DNA of 64,000 nt. Origin: S015-6 sp964384945. GTDB lineage: Bacteria > Desulfobacterota > DSWW01. The stretch lies in NCBI GenBank assembly GCA_964384945.1, contig CAYLMK010000003.1, positions 1-64,000 on the forward strand, written 5' to 3'. Each line of letters starts with the position of its first letter. Within the stretch, counting starts at the first letter, position 1. Positions 18,423 through 26,975 of this stretch are shown one piece after another. The translations under genes and the position numbers were made by a program. Under the pieces are notes generated by a model that did no database searches, had not been told where the DNA came from, and saw nothing but the letters and a program-made list of their open reading frames with translations.

Positions 18423-19558
18423 GCGCTCTCACCCCCCAGGTTCGCCGGGTCGCGGGCGGACCTCACGAGATAACGTGCGACGCGTTCCACAAGTTCGAGG
18501 TCCCTCACCGCATCCTCCACACCCGTTTCGGGGACCACCCCCTTCGTGACGACTTCGTAAAGGTGCTTCCACTCGCAACGGAACCCGGTCTCATATCTTC
18601 CCGCGTGTTTCTCCTCCACCGTCATCCCGTTCTCTTCGCGACGGATAGAGCAAAACGATGGTGCGGACTGCGCAAACGTGGGCGGATAACGGACGCGGAT
18701 CTGGAGGTCGGCCCTCCTTAGGTCGAAGCCCCAGTCCGTGCACTTCATCTCCTCAATCTCGGTCTGGTGCAGGACCCGTCCGAACCCACCGTAGTCGAAG
18801 ATGATATCGAGGCCCAAACCCGGGGCGAGCCCCATCCCGGCCGTGCCTCGCGCGCGGGCATAGACCACGTCTCCGGGTTCCCCCAGGATACGCCGCATGA
18901 CCGGAAAATCGTGGATGAGAAGGCCGAGGATCGTGCCGTACGCAACCACATCCCCGATGCCGATCTTCATGCCGAGGACCTCGGTCGCGGCGGCCGCCAA
19001 ATCCAACTGGCTCATCATCACGTCGAAGGGCCCGATCTGCTGCGGCCGGACCGTGTCCACCACGTCCTTCGTGTACTTTTCGTTCGGGCCGATGATACAG
19101 CGGAACTCGGCGGAGAACGGAGAACCCGATTGTCCCCATGCCTCACACGCCTTCCGAAAGGCAGGCTCGTACACATGGGGATAGGCCAGCAGAACAGGGA
19201 CCCCCGTATCCCGTGAAGCGCGGGATATCTCCCTGCCGATTCGCGAGTTCAGGGTGGGCGGTTTTTCCACCAGCACCGCCCTCTTGCCCGCCTCGCAGGC
19301 GGCGACGGCCACGTCGGCGTGGTAGGCGTCCGGGGTGGCGACGAGCACCACGTCCACCTCGGGGTCCCGGATCAGGGCAAAGGGATCGGAAAAGGCGCGC
19401 GAGCCCGTGCGGGAGGCGATGTCCCCGCAAACCTCCCGGCTCACGTCGCAGCAAGCGGTGATCCGAAACTGCTTTGCCAGGCTGTTCAGCGCCGGCATGT
19501 GCAGCGATTGCACCGCCTCCCCGCATCCCACCATCCCGACCCGAAGCCGCTCAGGCAT
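18419..19558 (-). CDS. Gfo/Idh/MocA-family oxidoreductase
   Basis: 379 residues from the ATG at 19558, chosen because VGMVGCGEAVQSLH follows directly and GGAGG lies 9 bp upstream; the longer frame to 19777 adds low-complexity sequence only. VLVEKPPTL carries the EKP lysine. The second half (PFDVMMSQLDLAA, LLIHDFPVMRRIL) has the His/Asp usual for the substrate site. It is divergent in sequence from its coupled neighbour, suggesting a two-step or hetero-oligomeric reaction. It follows DUF1302-DUF1329 in one leftward operon. Substrate unknown. Confidence 0.86.
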   Translation of the reverse strand: MPERLRVGMVGCGEAVQSLHMPALNSLAKQFRITACCDVSREVCGDIASRTGSRAFSDPFALIRDPEVDVVLVATPDAYHADVAVAACEAGKRAVLVEKPPTLNSRIGREISRASRDTGVPVLLAYPHVYEPAFRKACEAWGQSGSPFSAEFRCIIGPNEKYTKDVVDTVRPQQIGPFDVMMSQLDLAAAATEVLGMKIGIGDVVAYGTILGLLIHDFPVMRRILGEPGDVVYARARGTAGMGLAPGLGLDIIFDYGGFGRVLHQTEIEEMKCTDWGFDLRRADLQIRVRYPPTFAQSAPSFCSIRREENGMTVEEKHAGRYETGFRCEWKHLYEVVTKGVVPETGVEDAVRDLELVERVARYLVRSARDPANLGGESA

Positions 19559-19575
19559 TCCGCCCGTCCTCCGGC

Positions 19576-20946
19576 TCAGCGGCGGCCCATCCTGCGCATG
19601 GCGGCCGGCGTGAACATGTCCAGGGGGAACTTTTCCTTGAAGCTCCAGGGCGTGCCCTCGTTCGTCATGCCGAGGGCGAGATAGCGGCCGTTCTGAAGGT
19701 CCATGTGAACCTCCATGACCGTGGCGCTCATGGGAAGATCGTAGTAGTTTATCAGGTGGTTTTCCGAGACCCGCCAAAGCCCCTGCCGGTTGTCATAGAG
19801 ATCGGCCACCTGGATCGTCCAGGTATCTTCGTCCAGGAAGAAGGTTCTTCTCGCATAGATGTGTCTCGTCCCCGGTTTCAGTTTGGCCTCCACGTGCCAG
19901 ACCCTGTGCAGTTCGTATCGGAGGAGGTCCGGGTTGGGATGGCCCGGCCGGATGATGTCCTGGTATTTGTACTGCCTGTCCGCGACCTTGTAAGAATTGT
20001 ACGGGATGTACATTTCCTTCTTCCCGACGAGCGTCCATTCGAAACGGTCCGGCGCGCCGTTGAACATATCGAGCATGTCGGCCGTCCGCTGGCCGTCCGA
20101 AGGGCTGTCCGGCAGGTCGTAGGCCACGTCCGGGGCCCTGCGAACACGGCGCTGTCCGGGGTTGTACGTCCAGGCCTGCCGAGGTTCCTTCACCTGGTCC
20201 ATCGTCTCGTGGACCAGGAGGATTCCGCCTGCCATGCGAGGGGGCGCAAGCGTGTTCGACAGGAAGTAAATAAGCCTGTTGTTGATCGTTTCGGAGGTTG
20301 CGCCCTCCACCGAGTAGGGGAAGAAGATCTTCTCCTCCACCGTCACGGTGGTGAAGGATCCGCTCGGCGTGGGTGCGATGACGGCGTAGACCCGATAGAC
20401 CGTGTCGTTTCGGAACCGCGTCAGGTGGTTCCAGACCGCCTCGATTCCCGATTGAGGGATCGGAAAGGGGATCGACTCCCGCGCATTGGCAAACCCGTTG
20501 CCCCCTTCCACGAGTTCCGCCGTGGCGGCGTTCTTCACGGCCCAATCGTAGATCCGCTGGGGGTAGGAGGCGCTGCGCCGCGTCGGGTACACGTTCATCT
20601 TGTAGCTGTTCGGGTACCGTTTGAACAGCCCGATCTGCCCGGGAGAGAGCTTGTCCGCATACTCGTCCATGTTCGCAGCGGTGATCGTGAACAGGATCTT
20701 GTCGTTCGCAAAGGGGTCCACGTATTGGCCTTCCTTGAACCCCTTGGGGATCTCCTTGATGCCCCCTTCCCACGGAGGGATCGTTCCCTCTTCGTTCCCC
20801 TTCGGATCCGCTCCCAGGGGCGTGAGAGTCCCGTCCGTCAGCTTTTTCGCCTCCTCGGCGGAGACCTTGGCTTCGGCATCGGCCGCGGACACGAACAAGG
20901 CCAGCACGCATGCACAGGCGGAAATCCATTGGAGGCTTCGGTTCAT
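19576..20946 (-). CDS. DUF1329 periplasmic / outer-membrane-associated protein
   Basis: 456 residues, with signal peptide MNRSLQWISACACVLALFVSAADA. The remainder matches DUF1329: LTPLGADPKGNEEGTIPPWEGG near residues 40-60, then VYRVYAVIAPT, RQAWTYNPGQRRVRRAPDVAYDLPDSPSDGQRT-type segments and DLYDNRQGLWRVSE. The family is structurally akin to lipoprotein/lipid carriers and almost always pairs with DUF1302, as here (47 bp apart). The pair is often found with genes for hydrophobic-compound or steroid metabolism and is thought to handle transport across the outer membrane. GAAGGAG precedes the ATG at 20946. Confidence 0.88.
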   Translation of the reverse strand: MNRSLQWISACACVLALFVSAADAEAKVSAEEAKKLTDGTLTPLGADPKGNEEGTIPPWEGGIKEIPKGFKEGQYVDPFANDKILFTITAANMDEYADKLSPGQIGLFKRYPNSYKMNVYPTRRSASYPQRIYDWAVKNAATAELVEGGNGFANARESIPFPIPQSGIEAVWNHLTRFRNDTVYRVYAVIAPTPSGSFTTVTVEEKIFFPYSVEGATSETINNRLIYFLSNTLAPPRMAGGILLVHETMDQVKEPRQAWTYNPGQRRVRRAPDVAYDLPDSPSDGQRTADMLDMFNGAPDRFEWTLVGKKEMYIPYNSYKVADRQYKYQDIIRPGHPNPDLLRYELHRVWHVEAKLKPGTRHIYARRTFFLDEDTWTIQVADLYDNRQGLWRVSENHLINYYDLPMSATVMEVHMDLQNGRYLALGMTNEGTPWSFKEKFPLDMFTPAAMRRMGRR

Positions 20947-20993
20947 CCTTGTATCTCCTTCTTGAGGTGGTTCCTTTTCTCGACCTGCCCGTG

Positions 20994-22934
20994 CTAAAAG
21001 GAATAGTTGGCGCTGAACGAGAGGAAGTCCCGGTCGTGGAGCAGGTTGGCCTTGCCCGCGCCGAAGTACATCGTATACGAGAGCGAGCACGTAATCTTCT
21101 GCAGATAGACGGCATTGAGGATCAGGGTCATGGTCTTGGACCCCGCCACGAAATTGCTGATCGGGGTCGGGGTCACCCCCTCCACGTCGTGCGCCCAGGC
21201 AAAGATCGGCTCCAGGGTCAGAGGGCCGATCGCATTGTTGAAGGTCAGCAGCGTCACGAGACGATACCCCCACGAGAAGGGGTCGGCGAATCCCCCCTCG
21301 GTGGTGAAGGGTTGAAGACCCGCCGCCGTGAACCACGGATTGCCGCTCGTATTGGTTCCGGGCCCGTCGTAACGAAGAATATCCTTGTCTTCCATTCCGA
21401 AGAACCAGGTGCCGCCGAACTCGCACAGAAACGTGACCGCGTCCGCCCACAGGGTGGGCCCGAACAACTTGGTGAACGTTGCCTGCGCCTGGAGCATCTC
21501 CTTCCGCTCATAGCCTTGCCTGTATTCGTTGAACCCGGAGACACCCCGAAGCTGTGTCACCTGGCTGTTCCCGAAGATCGGCGGCGTGACCACCGCCTCG
21601 TCCGGGGGAATGCCGGCGAGGATGTTCTGGAGGGTGGCCAATGTGGCAAGCGCAGAATCGTAGGGGGCTTGCCCGTCCGCCACCAACTCAAACCCGTCGA
21701 TCTGAATCGGTTGATTCAGACGGCCGCACACCTCCCCCTGGAAGGCGACCCCGAAGGGAACGACCGTATTCCAACTCAACCCCAGGATGTCGATGTCCTC
21801 CGGGAATTCCCGCAAATAGCGGGCCGTGCTCGCCCCGTCGCCGTTCACGAGCCCCCACACCAACAGGCCGGCAGGGTCGTCGGGAGGAGGATCGCCGACA
21901 ATCCCACTCACGAGGGGCCGCCGGCTGTGGATGTGCTCCCAGTACAATCCCAGCTCCGTCTCGTTCAGCCACGAGGCGAAATAGCGCAGGGCGACGCCGC
22001 CCTGCCCCATGTGACTGGGCTCCCCGTCCTCCGTCCGGGGGATCCAGCTACCGACGGGCGGCCTTGTCCCCACAGGCTGAACCGGGTTGTCCGTCGGTCC
22101 GTCCGGAGGCGCGAGGCCGTACCCGAGCAGAATCCGGCTCGCCCCCGGGCTGATCTGGTCGTTGGTCGAAAAGTAGGTACCGAAGGGCTCGATCTCGGTG
22201 TTGTCCCAGTAGAGCTGGTAGAAGCCTTCGACCGAAAAATTGTCCGTGATTCCGGCATTCAGGCTGATCAGCGGCACCGGAAGAAGCGCCTCCTTGAGTT
22301 GAGAACCCGCCATGCGAAGGGCCGTGACATCCACCGGGTTGATGCTGTTGATGCCGGCCTGGATGAAGGTGCTTTCCCCCCAGCTCAGCACCTGGTTGCC
22401 TACCTTCACGGTAAGGGGCCGATCGAATACCTGGAAGTCGCCTGTGACGTAGAGATCGAGAAGGCGTATGTCCATGCCCGCGCGCCGCTGGGCCTGATCG
22501 GTGAAGGCCCTGAAGTTCGGGTCGAAGTTCATGATGGCCCAATCGTAGAAATAATAGAATCGACCGAAGAAGCCGTAGTTGTTCCAGGCCAATTCCGCCT
22601 CGTGCAGGACCTTGATATTCAGTGAGGTCAGATCCCACGGGTCATAGTTCAGGTTTCCGTCATCGATGTCCGGATCAAAGCCGGTCCCGCCGTTGGTCTG
22701 GGCGACGAGCACCGGATCCCGCTCCTCCACGCGAACCGCGACGCCCGAGGAGACCGTCGTGTCCACGCTCCCCTTGATGGGGCCGGTGCTGACCTCGATG
22801 GCTCCGGCGGGCCTCGGCACGCCCCACTCCCCCCCGGCCATCAGGACGATGAACAAAGTCAGGAGAGCCGACCCGCCTTCCTTCCATTTGTTTGCTCCCC
22901 CTTGCCTGCCTCTGCGTGTGTTCGGAATCCCCAT
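20994..22934 (-). CDS. DUF1302 outer-membrane beta-barrel protein
   Basis: A 646-residue predicted porin-like barrel: N-terminal signal segment (ALLTLFIVLMAGG), alternating hydrophobic/polar strands, repeated aromatic pairs and a terminal phenylalanine (FLSFSANYSF) as in outer-membrane proteins. DUF1302 features are VGNQVLSWGESTFIQAGINSINP-type and RILLGYGL segments. GGAGGGGG precedes the ATG at 22934. First gene of the operon with DUF1329 and two Gfo/Idh/MocA enzymes. It is the only transport-like gene in the island and probably admits the glycoside or hydrophobic substrate. Confidence 0.88.
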   Translation of the reverse strand: MGIPNTRRGRQGGANKWKEGGSALLTLFIVLMAGGEWGVPRPAGAIEVSTGPIKGSVDTTVSSGVAVRVEERDPVLVAQTNGGTGFDPDIDDGNLNYDPWDLTSLNIKVLHEAELAWNNYGFFGRFYYFYDWAIMNFDPNFRAFTDQAQRRAGMDIRLLDLYVTGDFQVFDRPLTVKVGNQVLSWGESTFIQAGINSINPVDVTALRMAGSQLKEALLPVPLISLNAGITDNFSVEGFYQLYWDNTEIEPFGTYFSTNDQISPGASRILLGYGLAPPDGPTDNPVQPVGTRPPVGSWIPRTEDGEPSHMGQGGVALRYFASWLNETELGLYWEHIHSRRPLVSGIVGDPPPDDPAGLLVWGLVNGDGASTARYLREFPEDIDILGLSWNTVVPFGVAFQGEVCGRLNQPIQIDGFELVADGQAPYDSALATLATLQNILAGIPPDEAVVTPPIFGNSQVTQLRGVSGFNEYRQGYERKEMLQAQATFTKLFGPTLWADAVTFLCEFGGTWFFGMEDKDILRYDGPGTNTSGNPWFTAAGLQPFTTEGGFADPFSWGYRLVTLLTFNNAIGPLTLEPIFAWAHDVEGVTPTPISNFVAGSKTMTLILNAVYLQKITCSLSYTMYFGAGKANLLHDRDFLSFSANYSF

Positions 22935-23053
22935 GTTCCCCCTCCAAGGAGATCTCTGCGATTGCGGCTTCTCCCGCCATGCCCCGTGGGCTTTGGCGCT
23001 TCCCCCTGCCTTCGCCTGCAGCTTGCAACCATGGAGCGAAATCGAAAATTTCG

Positions 23054-23069
23054 ATTACATTCATGTTAT
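23054..23069. promoter_or_regulatory. operator D for the DUF1302 operon
   Basis: Read leftward it is ATAACATGAATGTAAT, closely matching operator C (TTAACATGTATGTTAA). It lies between TTGCAA (23074-23079) and TAATCG (23052-23057, minus strand), spacer 16 bp, pointing at the DUF1302 start 118 bp away. Confidence 0.55.
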
Positions 23070-23197
23070 TCTATTGCAATGGATGAGAACGACTCTTCAT
23101 CGGCATGCCGAGATGTCTGCTTTGCAATCCCTCTCAACACCGACTATCCGGGGCCGGGATTCCGAAGGGGTGGGCTCGAGAATCACCTTGCATAGAC

Positions 23198-23213
23198 TTA
23201 ACATGTATGTTAA
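23198..23213. promoter_or_regulatory. operator C for the tetR gene and its operon
   Basis: TTAACATGTATGTTAA has perfect 7-bp arms and a two-base non-palindromic centre. TTGCAT (23188-23193) and TAATTC (23211-23216) flank it with a 17-bp spacer. It ends 45 bp before the TTG start of the TetR gene, which suggests autorepression. Confidence 0.65.
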
Positions 23214-23258
23214 TTCTGTGCAACAAAAAAAGCGAAGCACATCCGGGAGACGGGTCGC

Positions 23259-23960
23259 TTGGCTGTCCATAGCACAGATCGCCCGAAAAGGGCAAGAGAT
23301 TCTTCGCAAAACTCGCCGGGAAAGGCGCAGGCCAGAGAGCGAAACAGGACCCGCCTTCGTATGAGCATCTTGCAGGCCGCCTCGGACGTTTTCGGGAGAC
23401 TCGGGTACGGGGATGCCCGGGTGGAGGACATCCTGGAGGCGGCGGGCATATCCAGGCCCACCTTCTATCGCCACTTCAAGAGCAAGGAGGACGTTTTCGA
23501 TGCTGTCGACGAAGTCCTGAGCATGTCCTTCATCCAGACCTGGAAGAGCGCGGTGGAGAGCGTTGAGGACCCCCTCGACAAGATCGAAAGGGGCGTGGAT
23601 GCCTATCTTCAGTGGCTCCGCGCAACGGGTCCCGTGGCCGGCGTGACCGTGCAGGAATCCTCGAGACCCGGGTCACGCATGGCTCCCCGACGTGAAGCCG
23701 CGCTTCGGATCATCGTGGAAGTTTTCCGTGACGAGACCCGGAAGGCGCTCGGCGAGGAATACGACCCCTGGCTCTTCTCCATGCTGCAGGTGGCAACCGA
23801 ACACGCAGGCAAGCTTGTGATTCAGGCAGGCATTCGCACGAAGGATATCGAACGCGCGAAACGGTCCATGATGCGCGTTCTCGTCGGCACGCTCTTCGGC
23901 CGCGACCTTCCGCGCGCTCCCATGCCGAAGCCGCCGAAGAAGGACAGAGCGAGGAAGTAG
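23259..23960 (+). CDS. TetR-family transcriptional repressor of the glycoside island
   Basis: 233 residues. An Arg/Lys-rich lead is followed by the TetR DNA-binding domain: MSILQAASDVFGRLGYGDARVEDILEAAGISRPTFYRHFKSKEDVF-type sequence at about residues 35-80. A helical ligand-binding domain follows. The TTG at 23259 is preferred to the ATG at 23361 because the latter would remove part of helix 1; GGGAGA is suitably placed. It sits between DUF1302 (leftward) and GH1 (rightward), and a palindrome precedes it. Four similar palindromes precede four operons of the island, so it is the best candidate for their common repressor, presumably relieved by a glycoside or aglycone. Confidence 0.9.
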   Translation: MAVHSTDRPKRARDSSQNSPGKAQARERNRTRLRMSILQAASDVFGRLGYGDARVEDILEAAGISRPTFYRHFKSKEDVFDAVDEVLSMSFIQTWKSAVESVEDPLDKIERGVDAYLQWLRATGPVAGVTVQESSRPGSRMAPRREAALRIIVEVFRDETRKALGEEYDPWLFSMLQVATEHAGKLVIQAGIRTKDIERAKRSMMRVLVGTLFGRDLPRAPMPKPPKKDRARK

Positions 23961-24065
23961 ACGCTCTCGAGAAGAGGGTCGGCAGAGTCGACTATCCACC
24001 AGGATGACCTTGCAAAGAATCGGCAAGGGATCTGCATGCGCCTTGCCGAACCGAAAGGGAGAACC

Positions 24066-25415
24066 ATGGGCAGAATCAAGTTTCCAGCCGATTTTCTGTG
24101 GGGAGCGGCAACATCCTCCTACCAGATCGAGGGGGCCTGGCAGGAGGACGGCAAGGGAGAGTCGATCTGGGACCGATTTGCCCACACCCCGGGAAAGATC
24201 AAAGACGGGGCGACCGGGGACGTTGCCTGCGATCACTATCACAAATACGAGGAGGACGTGGCCCTCATGCGCAGGCTCGGGCTCCAGGCCTACCGGTTTT
24301 CCGTCTCCTGGCCGCGGGTGCTCCCCCTGGGCAAGGGAACGGTCAATCCGAAGGGCCTGGATTTCTACTCCCGGCTCACCGACACCCTTCTCGAGGCCGG
24401 CATCGAGCCGTTCGTGACGCTCTACCACTGGGACCTGCCCCAGGCCCTCCAGGAACTGGGGGGATGGGCGAACCGGGACGTCTTCCGCTGGTTCGGTGAC
24501 TACGCTGCCCTTGTGGCCCGAAAGCTCGGAGACCGGATCCGGCTCTGGACCACCCTGAACGAGCCACAGATCGTCGGCATCCTGGGCCACGTCACCGGGC
24601 AGCATGCTCCCGGCTCGACGGATCCCCTGCAGTACATTCAGATCTCCCACTACATCAACCTGGCTCACGGAGAGGGGGTGGCGGCCGTCCGCAACGAAGC
24701 TTCCGCCGCCAAAGTGGGCTGCGTGTTGCAGCTCCCGCCCATCCGCCCGCGATCCGACTCCCAGGGGGATCATGAGGCCGCCCGGGTCATGGACGGCCTC
24801 ATGAACCGCTGGTATGCGGAGCCTATCCTCATCGGCCGGTACCCCGAGGACATCCTGGACCTCTTCCGGAGCCTCGACCTGCCCATTCGGGAAGGGGATC
24901 TCGAGCGCATCTACCAGCCCCTGGATTTCGCGGGCCTCAACCTCTACAGTCGCCTCTTCGCCCGTCACGACCCCTCCGTTCCCTTGATAGAGGCCTCGCT
25001 CGACTTCGACTACCGGATCCCGGGCGCCCGGTACACGCATTTTGGATGGGAGATCTATCCGGAGTCCATCTATGAGGCCCTCGTGCGCTTCCAGAAGGAG
25101 TGGGGAAATCCGGATGTCTACGTGACCGAAAACGGGACCGCGGCCGAAGACAGGCTCGTGGACGGGGAGGTGAACGATCCGGAGAGGATCGATTTTCTCG
25201 CCTCGTACCTGGCGGAAGTGCGAAGGGCCATGGATCACGGTGTCAAGGTGAAGGGGTACTTCCAGTGGTCCTTCATGGACAATTTCGAGTGGGCCGAAGG
25301 GTACACGTCCCGGTGGGGGATCGTTTACGTGGACTTCGCCACCCTCGAGCGGATCCCGAAGGCGAGCGCCGCCTGGTACCGCGATTTGATCGCATCGGGG
25401 GGATACGAACGATGA
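24066..25415 (+). CDS. glycoside hydrolase family 1 beta-glucosidase
   Basis: 449 residues, the usual GH1 size. FLWGAATSSYQIEG at 10-23 is the family signature. Glu166 in TTLNEP is the acid/base and Glu355 in YVTENG is the nucleophile; QWSFMDNFEWAEGY closes the aglycone site. It hydrolyses beta-glucosides, beta-galactosides or beta-fucosides retaining configuration. There is no signal peptide. The ATG at 24066 follows GGGAG; an upstream ATG at 24036 is less likely. Its stop overlaps the GH51 start (ATGA). About 100 bp after tetR and likely in the same transcript. Confidence 0.94.
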   Translation: MGRIKFPADFLWGAATSSYQIEGAWQEDGKGESIWDRFAHTPGKIKDGATGDVACDHYHKYEEDVALMRRLGLQAYRFSVSWPRVLPLGKGTVNPKGLDFYSRLTDTLLEAGIEPFVTLYHWDLPQALQELGGWANRDVFRWFGDYAALVARKLGDRIRLWTTLNEPQIVGILGHVTGQHAPGSTDPLQYIQISHYINLAHGEGVAAVRNEASAAKVGCVLQLPPIRPRSDSQGDHEAARVMDGLMNRWYAEPILIGRYPEDILDLFRSLDLPIREGDLERIYQPLDFAGLNLYSRLFARHDPSVPLIEASLDFDYRIPGARYTHFGWEIYPESIYEALVRFQKEWGNPDVYVTENGTAAEDRLVDGEVNDPERIDFLASYLAEVRRAMDHGVKVKGYFQWSFMDNFEWAEGYTSRWGIVYVDFATLERIPKASAAWYRDLIASGGYER

Positions 25416-26902
25416 AATCCTCGACCGTTCACCTTCACTCGAAGATCCAGGTCGCCTCCGTGGATCCGCGCATCTTCGGCGGCTTCCTGGAGCACATGGG
25501 GCGCGCCGTCTACCAGGGGGTCTACGATCCGGATTGCGCTCACGCCGATGGAGAAGGGTTCCGGACCGACGTGCTGGACGCGCTCAAGAGGCTTCGGATG
25601 ACGGTCATGCGCTACCCGGGCGGCAACTTCGTGTCCGGCTATCACTGGCAGGACGGGGTAGGCCCCGCCGGAGACCGGCCCACGGTCCTCGACCTAGCGT
25701 GGAACAGCATCGAGCCGAACCGGTTCGGCACCGATGAGTTCATTCGGCTTTCCCGCAGGATGGGCTGGACCCCCATGCTCTCGGCAAACCTGGGCACCGG
25801 CACCCCGGAGGAGGCCCGGAACTGGGTGGAATACTGCAACGCCCCTGCGGGGACGAAATACGCGGACATGCGCGTCGAAAACGGAAACCGGGACCCCTTC
25901 GGCGTCCCTCTCTGGTGCCTGGGAAACGAGATGGACGGCTTCTGGCAACTGGGGCACGTGCCGGCCGAGCAGTACGGCGTCCGGGCCCGACAGGCGGCGC
26001 ACATGATGAAGCTGGTCGACCCCTCCATCGAACTCGTCGTCTGCGGCACCTGCGAAGTCGAACTGCCGACCTTCATCGAATGGGACCGCGCGGTGCTCGA
26101 ACACGTGTGGGATCACGCCGACTACCTCAGCCTTCACCGCTACGTGAGAAACTTCGAAAACGACACGCCGAACTTCCTGGCCGTCCCCCATTCCGTCGAC
26201 CGTCAGATCGAGGCGCTGGACGGCCTTTGCAGGGCCGTGCAGGCAAGGCGCCGCACGCAAAGACGAGCGTACCTCTGTTTTGACGAATGGAATGTCTGGT
26301 ACAGGAACTACGAAATGAACGGCCAAAGGCGGCTAGCACCCCATCTGGTCGAGGAGGTCTACAACCTCGAGGATGCGCTTGTCGTGGCCGGGTTCCTCAA
26401 CAGCTTCCTCCGCCACGCGGACTCGGTCAGGATCGCCAACATCGCGCAGATCGTCAACGTCATCGCACCCATCCTTACCCAAGGGGACCGACATCTGATC
26501 CAGTCGATCTTCTATCCGTTTGAAATGTACTCGAAGCGCAGAGAAGGCTTCTCCCTCAAGCTGTTCGTGGACGGCCCGACGTACACGACCCGTTCTCACG
26601 GCGAAGCCCATTACGTGGACGCGAGCGCCATCCTTTGCGGCGCCGATCTCCATCTCTTCACCACGAACCGCGATACCGCCGAGTCGATGGAAGTCATTGT
26701 CCGGATCGCGGACCGGCCCATCGTCTCCCTGCTCGAGGCGGAGATCCTGACCGGGCCGGATGCAAAGGCGGCGAACTCATACGAAGACCCGGACCGGGTG
26801 AAAGCCTCCGCCTTCGACGACGTGGCGGTCCGCAACGGCCAGGCGGTCTATAAACTGCCGCCGCTGTCCGTCGCCGCTCTGACCTTCCGCACGGCGGGAT
26901 GA
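25412..26902 (+). CDS. glycoside hydrolase family 51 alpha-L-arabinofuranosidase
   Basis: A 496-residue intracellular arabinofuranosidase. RYPGGNFVSGYHWQDG (67-82) is a GH51 hallmark. Glu173 in CLGNEMDGFW is the acid/base and Glu292 in CFDEWNVWY the nucleophile. The C-terminal beta domain ends with PPLSVAALTFR, as in the family. It releases L-arabinofuranose from arabinosides. Translationally coupled to GH1. Arabinose thus freed could feed the pentose steps or the pentonate dehydratase of the island. Confidence 0.94.
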   Translation: MKSSTVHLHSKIQVASVDPRIFGGFLEHMGRAVYQGVYDPDCAHADGEGFRTDVLDALKRLRMTVMRYPGGNFVSGYHWQDGVGPAGDRPTVLDLAWNSIEPNRFGTDEFIRLSRRMGWTPMLSANLGTGTPEEARNWVEYCNAPAGTKYADMRVENGNRDPFGVPLWCLGNEMDGFWQLGHVPAEQYGVRARQAAHMMKLVDPSIELVVCGTCEVELPTFIEWDRAVLEHVWDHADYLSLHRYVRNFENDTPNFLAVPHSVDRQIEALDGLCRAVQARRRTQRRAYLCFDEWNVWYRNYEMNGQRRLAPHLVEEVYNLEDALVVAGFLNSFLRHADSVRIANIAQIVNVIAPILTQGDRHLIQSIFYPFEMYSKRREGFSLKLFVDGPTYTTRSHGEAHYVDASAILCGADLHLFTTNRDTAESMEVIVRIADRPIVSLLEAEILTGPDAKAANSYEDPDRVKASAFDDVAVRNGQAVYKLPPLSVAALTFRTAG

Positions 26903-26975
26903 ACGGTCCGGCCAACCCCCGGCCGTTCCGGCTTTTCCCAAAACGAAATGCGAACTCGGTCGGAAGGACGCAAGG

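Noticed and set aside
23054..23079. TTGCAA and AT-rich stretch as a phage attachment site
   Set aside because: No integrase or tRNA gene nearby; the sequence is better explained as promoter -35 plus operator.
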